This document shows, one piece after another, positions 43,885-53,840 of a DNA stretch of 64,000 nucleotides; the first letter of the stretch is position 1; every line of letters begins with the position of its first letter. The stretch spans positions 310,001 through 374,000 of the forward strand of contig WNKP01000001.1 of NCBI GenBank assembly GCA_009797885.1, given 5' to 3'. Made by a program: the position numbers and the translations under genes. Below the pieces are notes generated by a model. It had not been told where the DNA came from. It saw only the letters and a program-made list of their open reading frames with translations, and did no database searches. The stretch is from Flavobacteriaceae bacterium GF1 (GTDB lineage Bacteria; Bacteroidota; Bacteroidia; Flavobacteriales; Flavobacteriaceae).

Positions 43885-46620
43885 TTATGGATTGATAGCC
43901 CAGGAAATGTAATAAATTGCCCCTATATTACCTGTACCAAAGGCAGTAACGTACTCCTCGTTCAATAAGTTGGAGGCCCCGGCCTTGAATACTGATTTCA
44001 TACTTGGCACCGCATAGTTGACCTGTGCATCCACTACGTTAAAGGAAGGAATATCGCCGTCTTGAAACGTCGCTTCCCAGAAATAGCTATCGCTCCATCG
44101 GTAGTTTATCCCAAATCCAAAGTTTTTGAATAACTCGGTATGTCCAAACGAAGCCTTAAAACGGTGTTCCGGAGTATTGAAGTTGGTTCGGATACCCCGC
44201 TCCCGCAACTCATCGGCATCTTCAAGAAGGGTGTAGGTATAGTTGACCCCAACATCGAATCCACCTATTTTGGTGTCCACACCAATATTGGCACCATAAG
44301 CATTGATATCCTCGGGAGAATTGGTATAGACCTGATACCTTTCGAAATCCCCATTTCCAATAGCTTGCAATGCCAACGCCTGCTCAGCTTCCGTGCCAAA
44401 AACGTCTCCATAAAGTGGAACTTCCACAAAAGCGCCGGATACAAAATTGGAATAGCTATTGTAATATCCGTTTAAATCAATAGCGAATTTTCCCAGCTGG
44501 GCTCGATATCCTACTTCAAAAGCAGTAATTTCTTCCGGTTGAACAACGGGGGTCTCAACAGCCTCCGGACTTCCCAAGGCCACCGATCTTGCAGTAAAGG
44601 CGTTCTCATATGCCGCTCTACCCACAATCTGAACCGTGGCCGGCTGGCCCGCTAATTGCCCTTGCTCGCTTACACTAAATGTACGTACGTCCCTGTCAAG
44701 ATTTGCAGGGGCGGAACCTACCAAAATAGCTGCTCCAGCGTTCAATCCTATAAATAAATCCTGTGTTGTGGGGTTTCTAAAACCTTGTTGTACGGAAAGA
44801 CGGATATTGTGGTTTCGGCGTTCCCCCAAAGTAATCCCAAGTGCGGCCCGGGGAGAAAAGAATCCATCAAAAAATTCATTCTTGTCATACCTTCCCGAGG
44901 CGGTAATCTTTAAACGGTCATCCAGCACCTTTTTCTGGAACTGGGTATAAGCACCAAATTCATTATAGGTGATGGGGCCATCAAAATCGGTAAAAATGGT
45001 CCCTTGGGAATTCAATTCATATTCCCTGAAAGAGCCTCCTACCTGAATGTCTGCCCAGTCGTCAATTAAATGGGCCAGGTTATAATTTCCATTGACATGC
45101 CGAAACTTGGTATTGTCAATGAATCGGGAACCGGTGCTCAAATCCCCATCGGCAGTAACCGCGTTAAAGGCGCTTTGAAATTCCGGAGTGCCTGGGATCA
45201 ATCTCCCCGTATCGGCGACAGCCCTGGCTTGGTCATGGGCCTGTTGTTCCGTTAGGCCATTATTTCTGGAGACCAAAAAGGTACCGGCATAATCTCCAAA
45301 CCACTGCTCATCGGATTTCCATCGTCTATTGATATTTATTCCTGTAAATCGGGTGTCGTAAGCGTTCCCAGAATTCTCTGCCACAATGTAACCGCGGATA
45401 AAGAAATTATCATTTCTCAATTCCAATTTATGTTGCTGCATTTTAAACCCTTGCACGGCATAACGGTTAATCCCCTGATAAATGGTATTACCTCGACCTA
45501 TACGACCGTTGTAAATCAACTCCAGGTCATCCCCAAACGGGCGATAGTGCAGGGACCAATCCGCCTTCACGCTTTGGGCATTATAATTGGTCAAATCCCT
45601 TTCATTGTATCCCGTTCGGGAAACAGTGCCTATGGTTCCGCTTGGAAATCCTAACTGACGGTCCAGGTTTAAACTGACCTCATCACCATAAACGTTCAGA
45701 CCATCGTAAGCGGGATTTGACCGATCAAAGCCGGGGTTGTTGACATCAACTTCACTGGTAGCATGCCAATCCTCCCCTTGCAAAAAGGAGAAATTCGCCT
45801 TAATGGCAAACTTATCGCTAAACGCATGTGCTGCCCGTATACCCACATCATAATAGGGATTATCCCCTGCGGACTCTTGGGATGTTATTCCGGTCTTAAA
45901 GTATGAACTTATCCCTTGAAAGTCGAAAGGACTTTTGCTTTGCATGAACAGAATACCATTAAATGCATTTGCACCGTACAGGGCCGAAGATGCTCCTGGC
46001 AGGATTTCTATGCTCTGTACATCCAGTTCATTCATTCCCACCAAATTTCCCAAGACAAAGTTCAAGCCCGGTGCGGTATTGTCCATACCATCCAGCAGCT
46101 GCAAAAAGCGAACATTGGCAAAGGTGGCGAAACCCCTGGTGTTAATTGACTGAAAAGTTAAACTGTTCGTATTGATGTCTACCCCTTTCAAGTTCTGTAG
46201 GGACCCATAAAAGGATTCCGCCGTGGCGTTTTGAATATCCTTAAGACCAAAACGCTCCACCGATACAGGAGATTCAAAAATACGTTCCGGAGTTCGGGAG
46301 GCAGATATCACAATCTCGTCCAAAATGGTAGAGGATTCCTGTAACGTTATCGTAAAGACCTGATTGTTGGAAGTGACTTCAACCACCGTCTCGGAATACC
46401 CAATGCTAGTTACCCTCAAGCGAAAGGGAGGTACCTCGGAAGTGTTTAAGGTAAAGTTACCATCAAAATCGGCGACAGCGCCCTCTGCCTTTCCTATTAC
46501 AAGTATGTTGGCGCCTGGGACCGGGTCATTGTTGGGATCCACAACTTTTCCCGAAATAGTGGTCTGGGCATAAGAAGTTAGTCCTATCAGCAATGAAAAT
46601 GCGAAAATGATTTTTTTCAT
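43885..46620 (-). CDS. TonB-dependent receptor with carboxypeptidase-regulatory-like domain
   Basis: An outer-membrane receptor of 911 residues. The signal peptide ends near TSYAQ. A CarboxypepD_reg-like domain lies at about 22-105 (TISGKVVDPNNDPVPGANIL). The plug spans about 115-230 (ISASRTPERIFESPVSVER, SINTRGFATF, LPGASSALYGANAFNGIL), and the large barrel ends in SWAINP. No SusD or enzyme partner is adjacent, so the ligand cannot be deduced. It is monocistronic, with a terminator after it and glmS upstream on the same strand. Confidence 0.94.
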   Translation of the reverse strand: MKKIIFAFSLLIGLTSYAQTTISGKVVDPNNDPVPGANILVIGKAEGAVADFDGNFTLNTSEVPPFRLRVTSIGYSETVVEVTSNNQVFTITLQESSTILDEIVISASRTPERIFESPVSVERFGLKDIQNATAESFYGSLQNLKGVDINTNSLTFQSINTRGFATFANVRFLQLLDGMDNTAPGLNFVLGNLVGMNELDVQSIEILPGASSALYGANAFNGILFMQSKSPFDFQGISSYFKTGITSQESAGDNPYYDVGIRAAHAFSDKFAIKANFSFLQGEDWHATSEVDVNNPGFDRSNPAYDGLNVYGDEVSLNLDRQLGFPSGTIGTVSRTGYNERDLTNYNAQSVKADWSLHYRPFGDDLELIYNGRIGRGNTIYQGINRYAVQGFKMQQHKLELRNDNFFIRGYIVAENSGNAYDTRFTGININRRWKSDEQWFGDYAGTFLVSRNNGLTEQQAHDQARAVADTGRLIPGTPEFQSAFNAVTADGDLSTGSRFIDNTKFRHVNGNYNLAHLIDDWADIQVGGSFREYELNSQGTIFTDFDGPITYNEFGAYTQFQKKVLDDRLKITASGRYDKNEFFDGFFSPRAALGITLGERRNHNIRLSVQQGFRNPTTQDLFIGLNAGAAILVGSAPANLDRDVRTFSVSEQGQLAGQPATVQIVGRAAYENAFTARSVALGSPEAVETPVVQPEEITAFEVGYRAQLGKFAIDLNGYYNSYSNFVSGAFVEVPLYGDVFGTEAEQALALQAIGNGDFERYQVYTNSPEDINAYGANIGVDTKIGGFDVGVNYTYTLLEDADELRERGIRTNFNTPEHRFKASFGHTELFKNFGFGINYRWSDSYFWEATFQDGDIPSFNVVDAQVNYAVPSMKSVFKAGASNLLNEEYVTAFGTGNIGAIYYISWAINP

Positions 46621-46828
46621 CGGTGAAGAATTTGTGTTAAGTTAGTTTTAAGTTCGTGTAAAAATCAGGTCGGGAAGATACATTTTTTTGACATGAATTC
46701 CACAGAAATCGAAAAAAATTATGCATGCATAGTAATTTTTCCTTAGAATTTGCCCATTAAAACTGAGAATTTAACAAAAAAGTTGGCCTTTTTTCCGTTT
46801 TAACATGAAGAATAGCATTGTAATCTGG

Positions 46829-48676
46829 TTACTCCACAGTAACTGATTTTGCCAAATTACGAGGTTGATCCACGTTACAACCACGCATTAGCGCTATATG
46901 ATAGGACAACAATTGTAATGGAATGGTTGTCAGTAATGGGGATAGGGTCTCGGAGGTTTCCGGCACCTCTATAATGTGGTCCGCCAATTGGGTCACCGTT
47001 TCATCCCCTTCAAATACAACCGCAATTATTTTACCGTGTCTGGACTTAATTTCTTGGATATTGCTCACCACTTTTTCATAATGCCCTTTTCTGGTTGCAA
47101 TAACTATAACCGGCATCTGATCGTCAATTAAAGCTATGGGACCATGTTTCATTTCTGCAGCTGGATAGCCTTCTGCATGGATATAACTAATCTCCTTTAA
47201 CTTTAGTGCACCTTCCAATGCCACGGGGAAATTATACCCCCTACCTAGATAAAGACAGTTTGTGGAATCTTTATAAACATCGGCTATTTGCTCAATCAAA
47301 ACGTTGGATTGCAATGTTTTTTCAACTTTGGCCGGAATGCCCTCCAGTTGGGTCAACAACTCATGAAATTTAGAGTCAGTGAACTCCCCTTTCTCTTTGG
47401 CCAATTTTAGGGCAATAAGTGTTAGGACCGTAATTTGTGTGGTAAAAGCTTTTGTAGAGGCTACCCCAATTTCAGGTCCTGCATGCGTGTAGGCCCCGGC
47501 ATGGGTTTCCCTGGCTATGGACGAACCCACAACATTGCAAACACCGAAGACAAAAGCACCTCGTTCCTTGGCCATTTTAATGGCCGCCAAGGTATCCGCG
47601 GTTTCCCCTGATTGTGAAATGGCAATCAAAACATCATTCTCGGTAATTACCGGATTTCTATATCTAAATTCCGAAGCGTATTCCACTTCCACTGGGATTC
47701 TCGCCAAATCCTCAAAAATGTACTCTGCAACGAGACCTGCGTGCCACGATGTACCACAGGCAACAATAATGATCCTATTGGCATTTAGGAACTTTTCCAG
47801 GTTTTGGTCAATCCCTGCCATCCTGATAATTCCTTGATTGGCCAATAATCTCCCCCTGTACGTATCCAAAATCGCCCTAGGTTGTTCGTAAATCTCCTTA
47901 AGCATAAAATGGTCGTACCCCCCTTTCTCAATCTCCTCAATGTTCAATTGTAATTCTTGGATATTGGGATAGGCAATGGCATCATCCTTTATTTTCCGAA
48001 GCTTTATTTCCTTTCCCAATCGAACTATGGCCATTTCTTCATCTTCCAAATAGACCGCATTGTTGGTAAATTCAATAAAAGGGGAGGCGTCTGATGCGAT
48101 GAAGTATTCATTTTCCCCGATTCCAATGGCCAAGGGGCTCCCTAATTTAGCAACCACTATCTCATCTGGCTTGCTTTTGTCAAATACGGCAATGGCATAA
48201 GCTCCAATTACTTGGTTCAAAGCTATTTGAACTGCCTTTCCCAATTTCACCCCTTCCTTTTCCTTTACTTCTTCTATAAGGTTGATCAGGACCTCCGTGT
48301 CCGTATCGGATTCGAAGGTATATCCCCTTTCAACCAGTGCTTTTTTAATGGATTCATAGTTTTCTATAATTCCATTATGGATAATGACCAAATTTCCTGA
48401 GTTCGAATAATGTGGATGGGAGTTTACACCATTGGGAACACCATGGGTCGCCCAACGGGTATGGCCCAAACCCAATTTCCCTTTAGTAGAAATGGTTGCC
48501 TTGGACTTGTCCTTAAGATCTTCAACTTTTCCCTTTGTCTTTGAAAGCTGGGTGTCTTCCCCATCAAACAGCACGATACCAGCACTGTCATAACCTCTGT
48601 ACTCCAGCCTTTGAAGTCCTTTGATTATTATTGGATAGGCGTCCCTATGACCAATGTAACCAACAATTCCACACAT
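46829..48676 (-). CDS. glmS: Glutamine-fructose-6-phosphate aminotransferase (isomerizing)
   Basis: The cytosolic enzyme that makes glucosamine-6-phosphate for peptidoglycan and lipopolysaccharide. The 615-residue protein has Cys 2 as glutaminase nucleophile (MCGIVGYIGHRDA). A class II glutamine amidotransferase domain runs to about 230, and two SIS sugar-isomerase domains follow at about 290-600 (CGTSWHAG, SQSGETADTLAA). It ends in the conserved PRNLAKSVTVE. No glmS ribozyme is expected in this phylum and none is seen in the leader. Confidence 0.98.
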   Translation of the reverse strand: MCGIVGYIGHRDAYPIIIKGLQRLEYRGYDSAGIVLFDGEDTQLSKTKGKVEDLKDKSKATISTKGKLGLGHTRWATHGVPNGVNSHPHYSNSGNLVIIHNGIIENYESIKKALVERGYTFESDTDTEVLINLIEEVKEKEGVKLGKAVQIALNQVIGAYAIAVFDKSKPDEIVVAKLGSPLAIGIGENEYFIASDASPFIEFTNNAVYLEDEEMAIVRLGKEIKLRKIKDDAIAYPNIQELQLNIEEIEKGGYDHFMLKEIYEQPRAILDTYRGRLLANQGIIRMAGIDQNLEKFLNANRIIIVACGTSWHAGLVAEYIFEDLARIPVEVEYASEFRYRNPVITENDVLIAISQSGETADTLAAIKMAKERGAFVFGVCNVVGSSIARETHAGAYTHAGPEIGVASTKAFTTQITVLTLIALKLAKEKGEFTDSKFHELLTQLEGIPAKVEKTLQSNVLIEQIADVYKDSTNCLYLGRGYNFPVALEGALKLKEISYIHAEGYPAAEMKHGPIALIDDQMPVIVIATRKGHYEKVVSNIQEIKSRHGKIIAVVFEGDETVTQLADHIIEVPETSETLSPLLTTIPLQLLSYHIALMRGCNVDQPRNLAKSVTVE

Positions 48677-48808
48677 AGTTCAAAATTTTAAAAACGTTGC
48701 AAAGTAACACCAATTTAATTTCAAAAGTAATAGATATCGTATATTGGGCTTGTATTCCGCGTTATATAACGGAAAAAATCTATGTCCTGTATCGGGGGAA
48801 CCTAAAAT

Positions 48809-50716
48809 TTAGTCAATTTCAGTATAAAAAATCTGAAGTTTTAGTTTTTTATCCTCTTCTTCGGTAAGGACATTGTTCCCAAACAATACGGTCCCAAGCG
48901 GATTGATCGTATTCATCAAGGGCAGATCCACACGTTCCCCCATCGTTGCTTCCGCTTCCTGTACCGCTCCGATACCGACATTGGAAGTAAGTGTTAACCT
49001 TAAGGGAACATTCGTTGAATCCCTAACGATGATATCATTGAGATATTCCGTGATCCGTACGGTGTACTTTATGCCCCTTTCTTCGGAGTCACGTTCCAAT
49101 ATACCATCGTAGTCCAAAAATTGGTCCAAAGGAGATTGCAGATTCGCTGGCTCCGCCAAAACATTGAATAAAGGGGTATTATTTTCCGCATTAAAAAGGT
49201 ACAAACGAGGTGGTTCAATGGTTCCCCCATTTAAATCCAATCTGCTGCGATCTACATTAAAGACCAAATTGGCCTCGTTAATAATCCAATCATTTGCTCT
49301 GATGTCCGCTATGATGTCATTGGCAATCTCGGCATCTTCGTTGAAAAGGCGTAATTCCGAAAAAGTACCGGAACCCCCTTTTAGAAAAAGTCGGCTTGCA
49401 TTTTCCGTGGGATTATCCAATTGCCCGATGATATCCGAGGGCAAGGGCGCATCAATAAAAGTGTTTACCGCGTTTCCACTGACCGCATTATTTACATTTT
49501 GAAGAAAATTCAGCGTAAACTCACGCTCAACCTTTTCAATGATACCTGCAGGGTTATCATCGTCCACCACAAAATCATCAAACTCATAGATAATGGTGAT
49601 ATTGGCCTGTAGCAGGTCGAACAATATCATGAGATCTTCATTATTTGGGATAATGGAGATATGCAGACCCCTGATGAAATCGGCAAGGTTGGATTGACTA
49701 AAAAGTTCAAAATCACCTTCTTTATCCAAAATGTTCTCCTGGAAAAACTGGGGATCCAATGCCACCCGTACTCCCGGGGGCAGACTTAACTCCGTATTGA
49801 TGGTCAGGGATTCGTTTTCATCGGTATCCGGGTCATCTTCGTTGAACGTAACAATTTGCTCATTGTCAATGGTTACCGTTCCTTCAAACAAAGGATTTCC
49901 TTCCGTGAAACTTGGGATATTGGTGTTGGAAAGATATTCCTGGGCTTCTTCAAAGTTGGTATTGGGGTCCAGGTTCCTTAGGAAAAAAGTGGAGCGTTCC
50001 ACCTTTAGGGTGAATTCCTCACCTATAAGTTGTTGATTGGGATTATTTATCAGGCGTCTGGAAAATATACTATCCAATGCAAAGGCATTGGCAAAGGTAT
50101 TTGTTAGGGTGGCCTCATCATCAGCGTCATTGATCCCATCACCATCCGTATCCGGGTCAAAAGGATTGGTCCCTAGAATGGATTCTTCCAAATCGGTCAA
50201 CCCATCATTGTCCTGATCACTATTGGGATCGTCCCTATCTTCCGGGCGCTCCAACTCGTCAGGTACTCCATCGCCATCAGTATCACTGCTTGAACCTGGG
50301 ACTATTTGATATGGCAGGTAAAGCAATACCTCTTTCACCGTTTCATTTTCAGGTATGGTATCATTTTCCCTGGACGCCTCCGGCAAATCCTCGAGGTCCT
50401 GGCTATAATTTCCAAAAACCGGGTTCCCCTGTAAATTTTGAAAAGCAATCTGTGAGGTTACTATGGCCTCCCTTCTTCCGAATACCGGGTCATCATATAC
50501 CCCAACCTGATACAATGGCAATCTATTGGTCTGAACGGCCACCGAACTTCTGTTATAGGCAAAAACATCGTATTCCGCCCTTCCAGAAATGAAGGGCTCC
50601 CCAGGAATTACCCCTTCCCCTATAGTAGTATTAAGATCATCTTCACAGGAAACCAAAAAGACGCATAAAAAAAAGGTTCCGGCCAAAGCCGAAATCCACC
50701 CTTTGTTCAAACCCAT
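48809..50716 (-). CDS. DUF4270 lipoprotein with thrombospondin type-3 repeats
   Basis: A 635-residue protein with a lipoprotein signal ending in LVSC and the DUF4270 start [14 protein letters not shown], a family of unknown function confined to Bacteroidota. Within the domain, at about 145-200, lies an insert of three calcium-binding thrombospondin type-3 repeats. These are DTDGDGVPD (145-153), DQDNDGLTD (167-175) and DTDGDGIND (189-197). They interrupt the strand region after [10 protein letters not shown]. The gene starts 5 bases after the glycogen-synthase-like gene and is translated with it. Confidence 0.9.
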   Translation of the reverse strand: MGLNKGWISALAGTFFLCVFLVSCEDDLNTTIGEGVIPGEPFISGRAEYDVFAYNRSSVAVQTNRLPLYQVGVYDDPVFGRREAIVTSQIAFQNLQGNPVFGNYSQDLEDLPEASRENDTIPENETVKEVLLYLPYQIVPGSSSDTDGDGVPDELERPEDRDDPNSDQDNDGLTDLEESILGTNPFDPDTDGDGINDADDEATLTNTFANAFALDSIFSRRLINNPNQQLIGEEFTLKVERSTFFLRNLDPNTNFEEAQEYLSNTNIPSFTEGNPLFEGTVTIDNEQIVTFNEDDPDTDENESLTINTELSLPPGVRVALDPQFFQENILDKEGDFELFSQSNLADFIRGLHISIIPNNEDLMILFDLLQANITIIYEFDDFVVDDDNPAGIIEKVEREFTLNFLQNVNNAVSGNAVNTFIDAPLPSDIIGQLDNPTENASRLFLKGGSGTFSELRLFNEDAEIANDIIADIRANDWIINEANLVFNVDRSRLDLNGGTIEPPRLYLFNAENNTPLFNVLAEPANLQSPLDQFLDYDGILERDSEERGIKYTVRITEYLNDIIVRDSTNVPLRLTLTSNVGIGAVQEAEATMGERVDLPLMNTINPLGTVLFGNNVLTEEEDKKLKLQIFYTEID

Positions 50717-50721
50717 TAGGC

Positions 50722-51531
50722 TTATTTTAAAACTTGTGTATTATAGAAATTGGCATAGGCTTCATCCGTTTCTTGGAATGAAACAAAGGGAAGAACCGGT
50801 TTATCCAGTTGATTTACATAATCCACCAACTCACTTGAAACCTCTTCCGAGGCTAAAATAATGGCATCGGAATAATCCACTGCAACCTTTAACAAATTAT
50901 TATAGTCAGGTGTTTGCAGTACAGCTATTTTGTCCTTGTCTATACCGTCAAAAGCAATTTTATCCAACATGCTACTGTTCAGTTCCCCATCAAATCCCTT
51001 TCCATAAACCGAGGTCACTATTTTACTATCCATGAAGATGGGCTCATCGGCATAATACTCCCTAAGGTACAAGGGTAATAAGGACGCCATCCAGCCATGG
51101 ACATGAATAATGTCCGGGGACCAATTTAACTTCTTCACTGTTTCCACAACACCCTTGGCAAAGAAGATTCCCCTTTCGTCGTTATCCGGAAAAAGATTTC
51201 CTTCCTTGTCCTCAAAAGTAGCTTTCCTCTTAAAATACTCATCGTTGTCTATGAAATAAACCTGGATTCGCTCCCTTGGTATAGAGGCCACTTTAATGAT
51301 TAAGGGCATATCCATATCGTTAATGACCAAGTTCATCCCAGAAAGACGGATAACCTCGTGCAATTGGTGCCTTCTTTCATTGATATTACCATATCTTGGC
51401 ATAAAAATCCTAATCTGGCCTCCATTGCTATTGACCATTCTAGGTGCTTCATAAGACATTAAGGAAACTTGGTTCTCGGGTAGGTAGGGCACTAATTCAG
51501 AAGATACGAACAATATCTTTTTACCAGTCAT
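50722..51531 (-). CDS. Glycogen/starch synthase catalytic-half protein
   Basis: A 269-residue protein that covers only the N-terminal (GT5) half of a glycogen synthase: [55 protein letters not shown]. The KxGGL motif that binds ADP-glucose is replaced by PENQV, and the C-terminal Rossmann half with nucleotide-binding residues is absent. There is no frameshift at the end, where the sequence stops cleanly. Such short proteins are usual in flavobacteria beside DUF4270 and panC, and probably do not make glycogen. Divergent from panC. Confidence 0.85.
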   Translation of the reverse strand: MTGKKILFVSSELVPYLPENQVSLMSYEAPRMVNSNGGQIRIFMPRYGNINERRHQLHEVIRLSGMNLVINDMDMPLIIKVASIPRERIQVYFIDNDEYFKRKATFEDKEGNLFPDNDERGIFFAKGVVETVKKLNWSPDIIHVHGWMASLLPLYLREYYADEPIFMDSKIVTSVYGKGFDGELNSSMLDKIAFDGIDKDKIAVLQTPDYNNLLKVAVDYSDAIILASEEVSSELVDYVNQLDKPVLPFVSFQETDEAYANFYNTQVLK

Positions 51532-51567
51532 ACATGCAATTTTTGTTCATCTGACAAAACGTAGCTG

Positions 51568-51575
51568 CAAAAGTA
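51568..51575 (-). promoter_or_regulatory. -7 element of glycogen-synthase-like/DUF4270 unit
   Basis: On the minus strand TACTTTTG matches TAnnTTTG, 36 bases before the ATG at 51531. Confidence 0.5.
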
Positions 51576-51606
51576 CAAAAATTATGCCTAATACCAGTAT
51601 TTATAG

Positions 51607-51614
51607 TATTTTTG
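51607..51614 (+). promoter_or_regulatory. -7 element of panC promoter
   Basis: TATTTTTG matches TAnnTTTG and ends 19 bases before the panC ATG. Confidence 0.5.
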
Positions 51615-51633
51615 CACGCTTTTGTTTTAAATC

Positions 51634-52482
51634 ATGCATGTACTCCAAAGTAAAAAGGAACTTCAAGTGATGCTTGGGGAATGGAAATCAAAAAAGAAGT
51701 CCATTGGCCTTGTCCCAACAATGGGAGCTTTACACAGTGGACACCTTTCCCTGGTAAGGAAATCGTTGGAGGATAATGATTTTACCGTGGTAAGTATTTT
51801 TATAAACCCTACACAGTTTAATAATAAGGAGGACCTTAAGAAATATCCTTCGGATTTATCAAAGGACAGTGTCCTTTTGGAGTCCGTCTCCGATCAAATC
51901 CTCATTTTTGCCCCATCCAAACTGGAGATTTACAATGGGAACATCAACTCAAAATCGTTCAACTTCAATGGTCTTGAAAAAGTGATGGAGGGCGAATTTA
52001 GGGAAGGTCATTTTAATGGTGTTGCCACCATTGTGGAACTGCTCTTTGAGGCCGTTAAACCTGACAGGGCCTATTTCGGGGAAAAGGATTTTCAACAATT
52101 GCAGATCATCCAAAAATTGGTGGAGCAGTCCAACCTTGACTTGGAGATCATACCCTGCCCAATTGAAAGGGAGCCCAATGGTCTGGCGAGAAGTTCACGT
52201 AATGAAAGGCTCTCCAAACCGACTAGGAAAGCGGCTGGTTTTATATACCAAATACTGAAAGCTGCCAAAGCTAAATTTGGCACGGAAAATGCTAAGGATA
52301 TAAGGGATTGGGTTTCCATTCAATTTAATGAAAACCAATTGTTTGAATTGGAATATTTTGAAATAACCGATATAGATACCTTGATCCCGGTCAACCAAGT
52401 TCAGGTAAACAAGGAATATAGGGCCTTTATTGCCGTTTATGCAGAAGGGATTCGATTGATAGACAATATTGCCCTGAATTAA
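51634..52482 (+). CDS. panC: Pantothenate synthetase
   Basis: The cytosolic enzyme that joins pantoate and beta-alanine with ATP to form pantothenate. The 282-residue protein has the nucleotide-binding PTMGALHSGH (the HIGH-type motif), INPTQFN, YFGEKDFQQL and RSSRNERLS motifs in order. Length is normal. It is followed 15 bases later by panD, which makes its beta-alanine substrate, so the two work in one pathway toward coenzyme A. Confidence 0.97.
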   Translation: MHVLQSKKELQVMLGEWKSKKKSIGLVPTMGALHSGHLSLVRKSLEDNDFTVVSIFINPTQFNNKEDLKKYPSDLSKDSVLLESVSDQILIFAPSKLEIYNGNINSKSFNFNGLEKVMEGEFREGHFNGVATIVELLFEAVKPDRAYFGEKDFQQLQIIQKLVEQSNLDLEIIPCPIEREPNGLARSSRNERLSKPTRKAAGFIYQILKAAKAKFGTENAKDIRDWVSIQFNENQLFELEYFEITDIDTLIPVNQVQVNKEYRAFIAVYAEGIRLIDNIALN

Positions 52483-52497
52483 ATAATTTTGCTCCAA

Positions 52498-52848
52498 ATG
52501 CAGATAGAAGTAGTAAAATCCAAAATTCATCGTGTAAAGGTCACCGGAGCCGACCTCAACTATATTGGCAGCATTACCATAGATGAAGATTTGATGGATG
52601 CCGCCAACATCATTCGTGGTGAAAAGGTCCAAATTGTTAACAACAATAATGGGGAACGCTTGGAAACCTATGCCATCCCAGGCCCAAGGGGTTCCGGGGA
52701 ACTAACACTGAACGGTGCCGCGGCCCGCAAAGTGGCTGCGGGAGATGTGCTTATTTTGATTACCTATGCCTGGATGGACATTGAAGAGGCCAAAAAATTC
52801 AATCCGGCATTGGTTTTCCCAAATGAGGAAACCAACTTATTGAACTAA
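52498..52848 (+). CDS. panD: Aspartate 1-decarboxylase precursor
   Basis: The pyruvoyl enzyme that makes beta-alanine from aspartate. The 116-residue precursor begins [20 protein letters not shown]. It contains the self-cleavage site Gly 24-Ser 25 (NYIGSITI), after which Ser 25 becomes the pyruvoyl group. Later motifs [11 protein letters not shown] and [14 protein letters not shown] are present. A TTG three codons earlier is an alternative start. It sits between panC and the flippase-like gene, whose TTG start lies one base after this stop. Confidence 0.97.
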   Translation: MQIEVVKSKIHRVKVTGADLNYIGSITIDEDLMDAANIIRGEKVQIVNNNNGERLETYAIPGPRGSGELTLNGAAARKVAAGDVLILITYAWMDIEEAKKFNPALVFPNEETNLLN

Positions 52849-52849
52849 T

Positions 52850-53815
52850 TTGACCCCTTCCTTAAAAAAAACACTCAAACTTCTGGTCCCTATTACCTTG
52901 GGACTTTTTTTGATTTGGTATTTATATAGCTCCACCACTCCCGAACAACGAGGCCAAATCATTACATACATTGGTCAAGCAGACATTTTTTGGGTGGGCC
53001 TATCCCTCTTTATCGGAATATTGAGCCATGTATCCCGGGCCATAAGGTGGAATTATCTTTTGGAACCCCTTGGATACAAACCCAAGGTGAGCAATAATAC
53101 CCTTATTGTGCTGATCGCTTATTTGGCCAATCTTGGCGTACCGCGTTCCGGGGAGATTTTAAGGGCAACCGCATTAAGCACTTATGAAGGCGTCCCTTTT
53201 GAAAAAGGCATGGGTACCATAGTGACGGAGCGAATCATTGACCTGATCATGCTTTTTTTGGTTATTGGGATAGCCCTAATACTACAAACGGATTTAATAT
53301 TGGGGTTCATAAAGGAATCCGGGTTGGGAATTGCCGGTGGTGCCATTATCTTGGCATTGGGGATTGCAGGTTTGTTCCTGGGTATTCAAATTTTAAAAAA
53401 ATCAACATCAACCTTTGCCTCCAAACTCAAGAATTTCCTGAACGATGTCCTTCAGGGCGTGCTCAGCATATTTAGAATGAAGCGAAAGTGGGCCTTTATC
53501 TTTCACACCTTTTTTATTTGGTTTGCCTACATCCTCATGTTCTGGGTCATAAAGTTCACCGTAATGGAAACGGTCGGTCTATCTTTTGGGGCCACCCTGG
53601 TCGCCTTTGTGGCCGGAGCATTTGCCATGACCACTACCAATGGTGGTTTCCTCGCTTTTCCCATAGCTGTTGGTAAATCCCTGGAACTCTTTGGAGTGGG
53701 TACGGTAGCCGGGAATGCATTTGGCTGGATCATGTGGATCGCCCAAACCTTTATGGTCCTGGTTTTTGGCGCAATATCTTTTGTACTCTTACCGTTATTG
53801 AATCAAAATCGATAA
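52850..53815 (+). CDS. Flippase-like membrane protein (lysylphosphatidylglycerol synthase TM family, UPF0104)
   Basis: A 321-residue inner-membrane protein with about eight hydrophobic helices. It has the YbhN/UPF0104 landmarks SHVSRAIRWNYLLEPLG, LANLGVPRSGEILRATAL and TERIIDLIMLFLVIG. The family is related to the membrane part of MprF and some members move lipids or glycolipids between leaflets. The start codon is TTG, one base after the panD stop, and no earlier ATG exists. No amino-acyl transferase domain is attached. Confidence 0.85.
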   Translation: MTPSLKKTLKLLVPITLGLFLIWYLYSSTTPEQRGQIITYIGQADIFWVGLSLFIGILSHVSRAIRWNYLLEPLGYKPKVSNNTLIVLIAYLANLGVPRSGEILRATALSTYEGVPFEKGMGTIVTERIIDLIMLFLVIGIALILQTDLILGFIKESGLGIAGGAIILALGIAGLFLGIQILKKSTSTFASKLKNFLNDVLQGVLSIFRMKRKWAFIFHTFFIWFAYILMFWVIKFTVMETVGLSFGATLVAFVAGAFAMTTTNGGFLAFPIAVGKSLELFGVGTVAGNAFGWIMWIAQTFMVLVFGAISFVLLPLLNQNR

Positions 53816-53840
53816 TCTCTGATTATCAAACCAATGCCCC

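Noticed and set aside
46714-46740. AAAAATTA / TAATTTTT inverted repeat around TGCATGC ahead of a TonB receptor
   Set aside because: The arms are A/T only in a very A/T-rich stretch, so chance pairing is likely.
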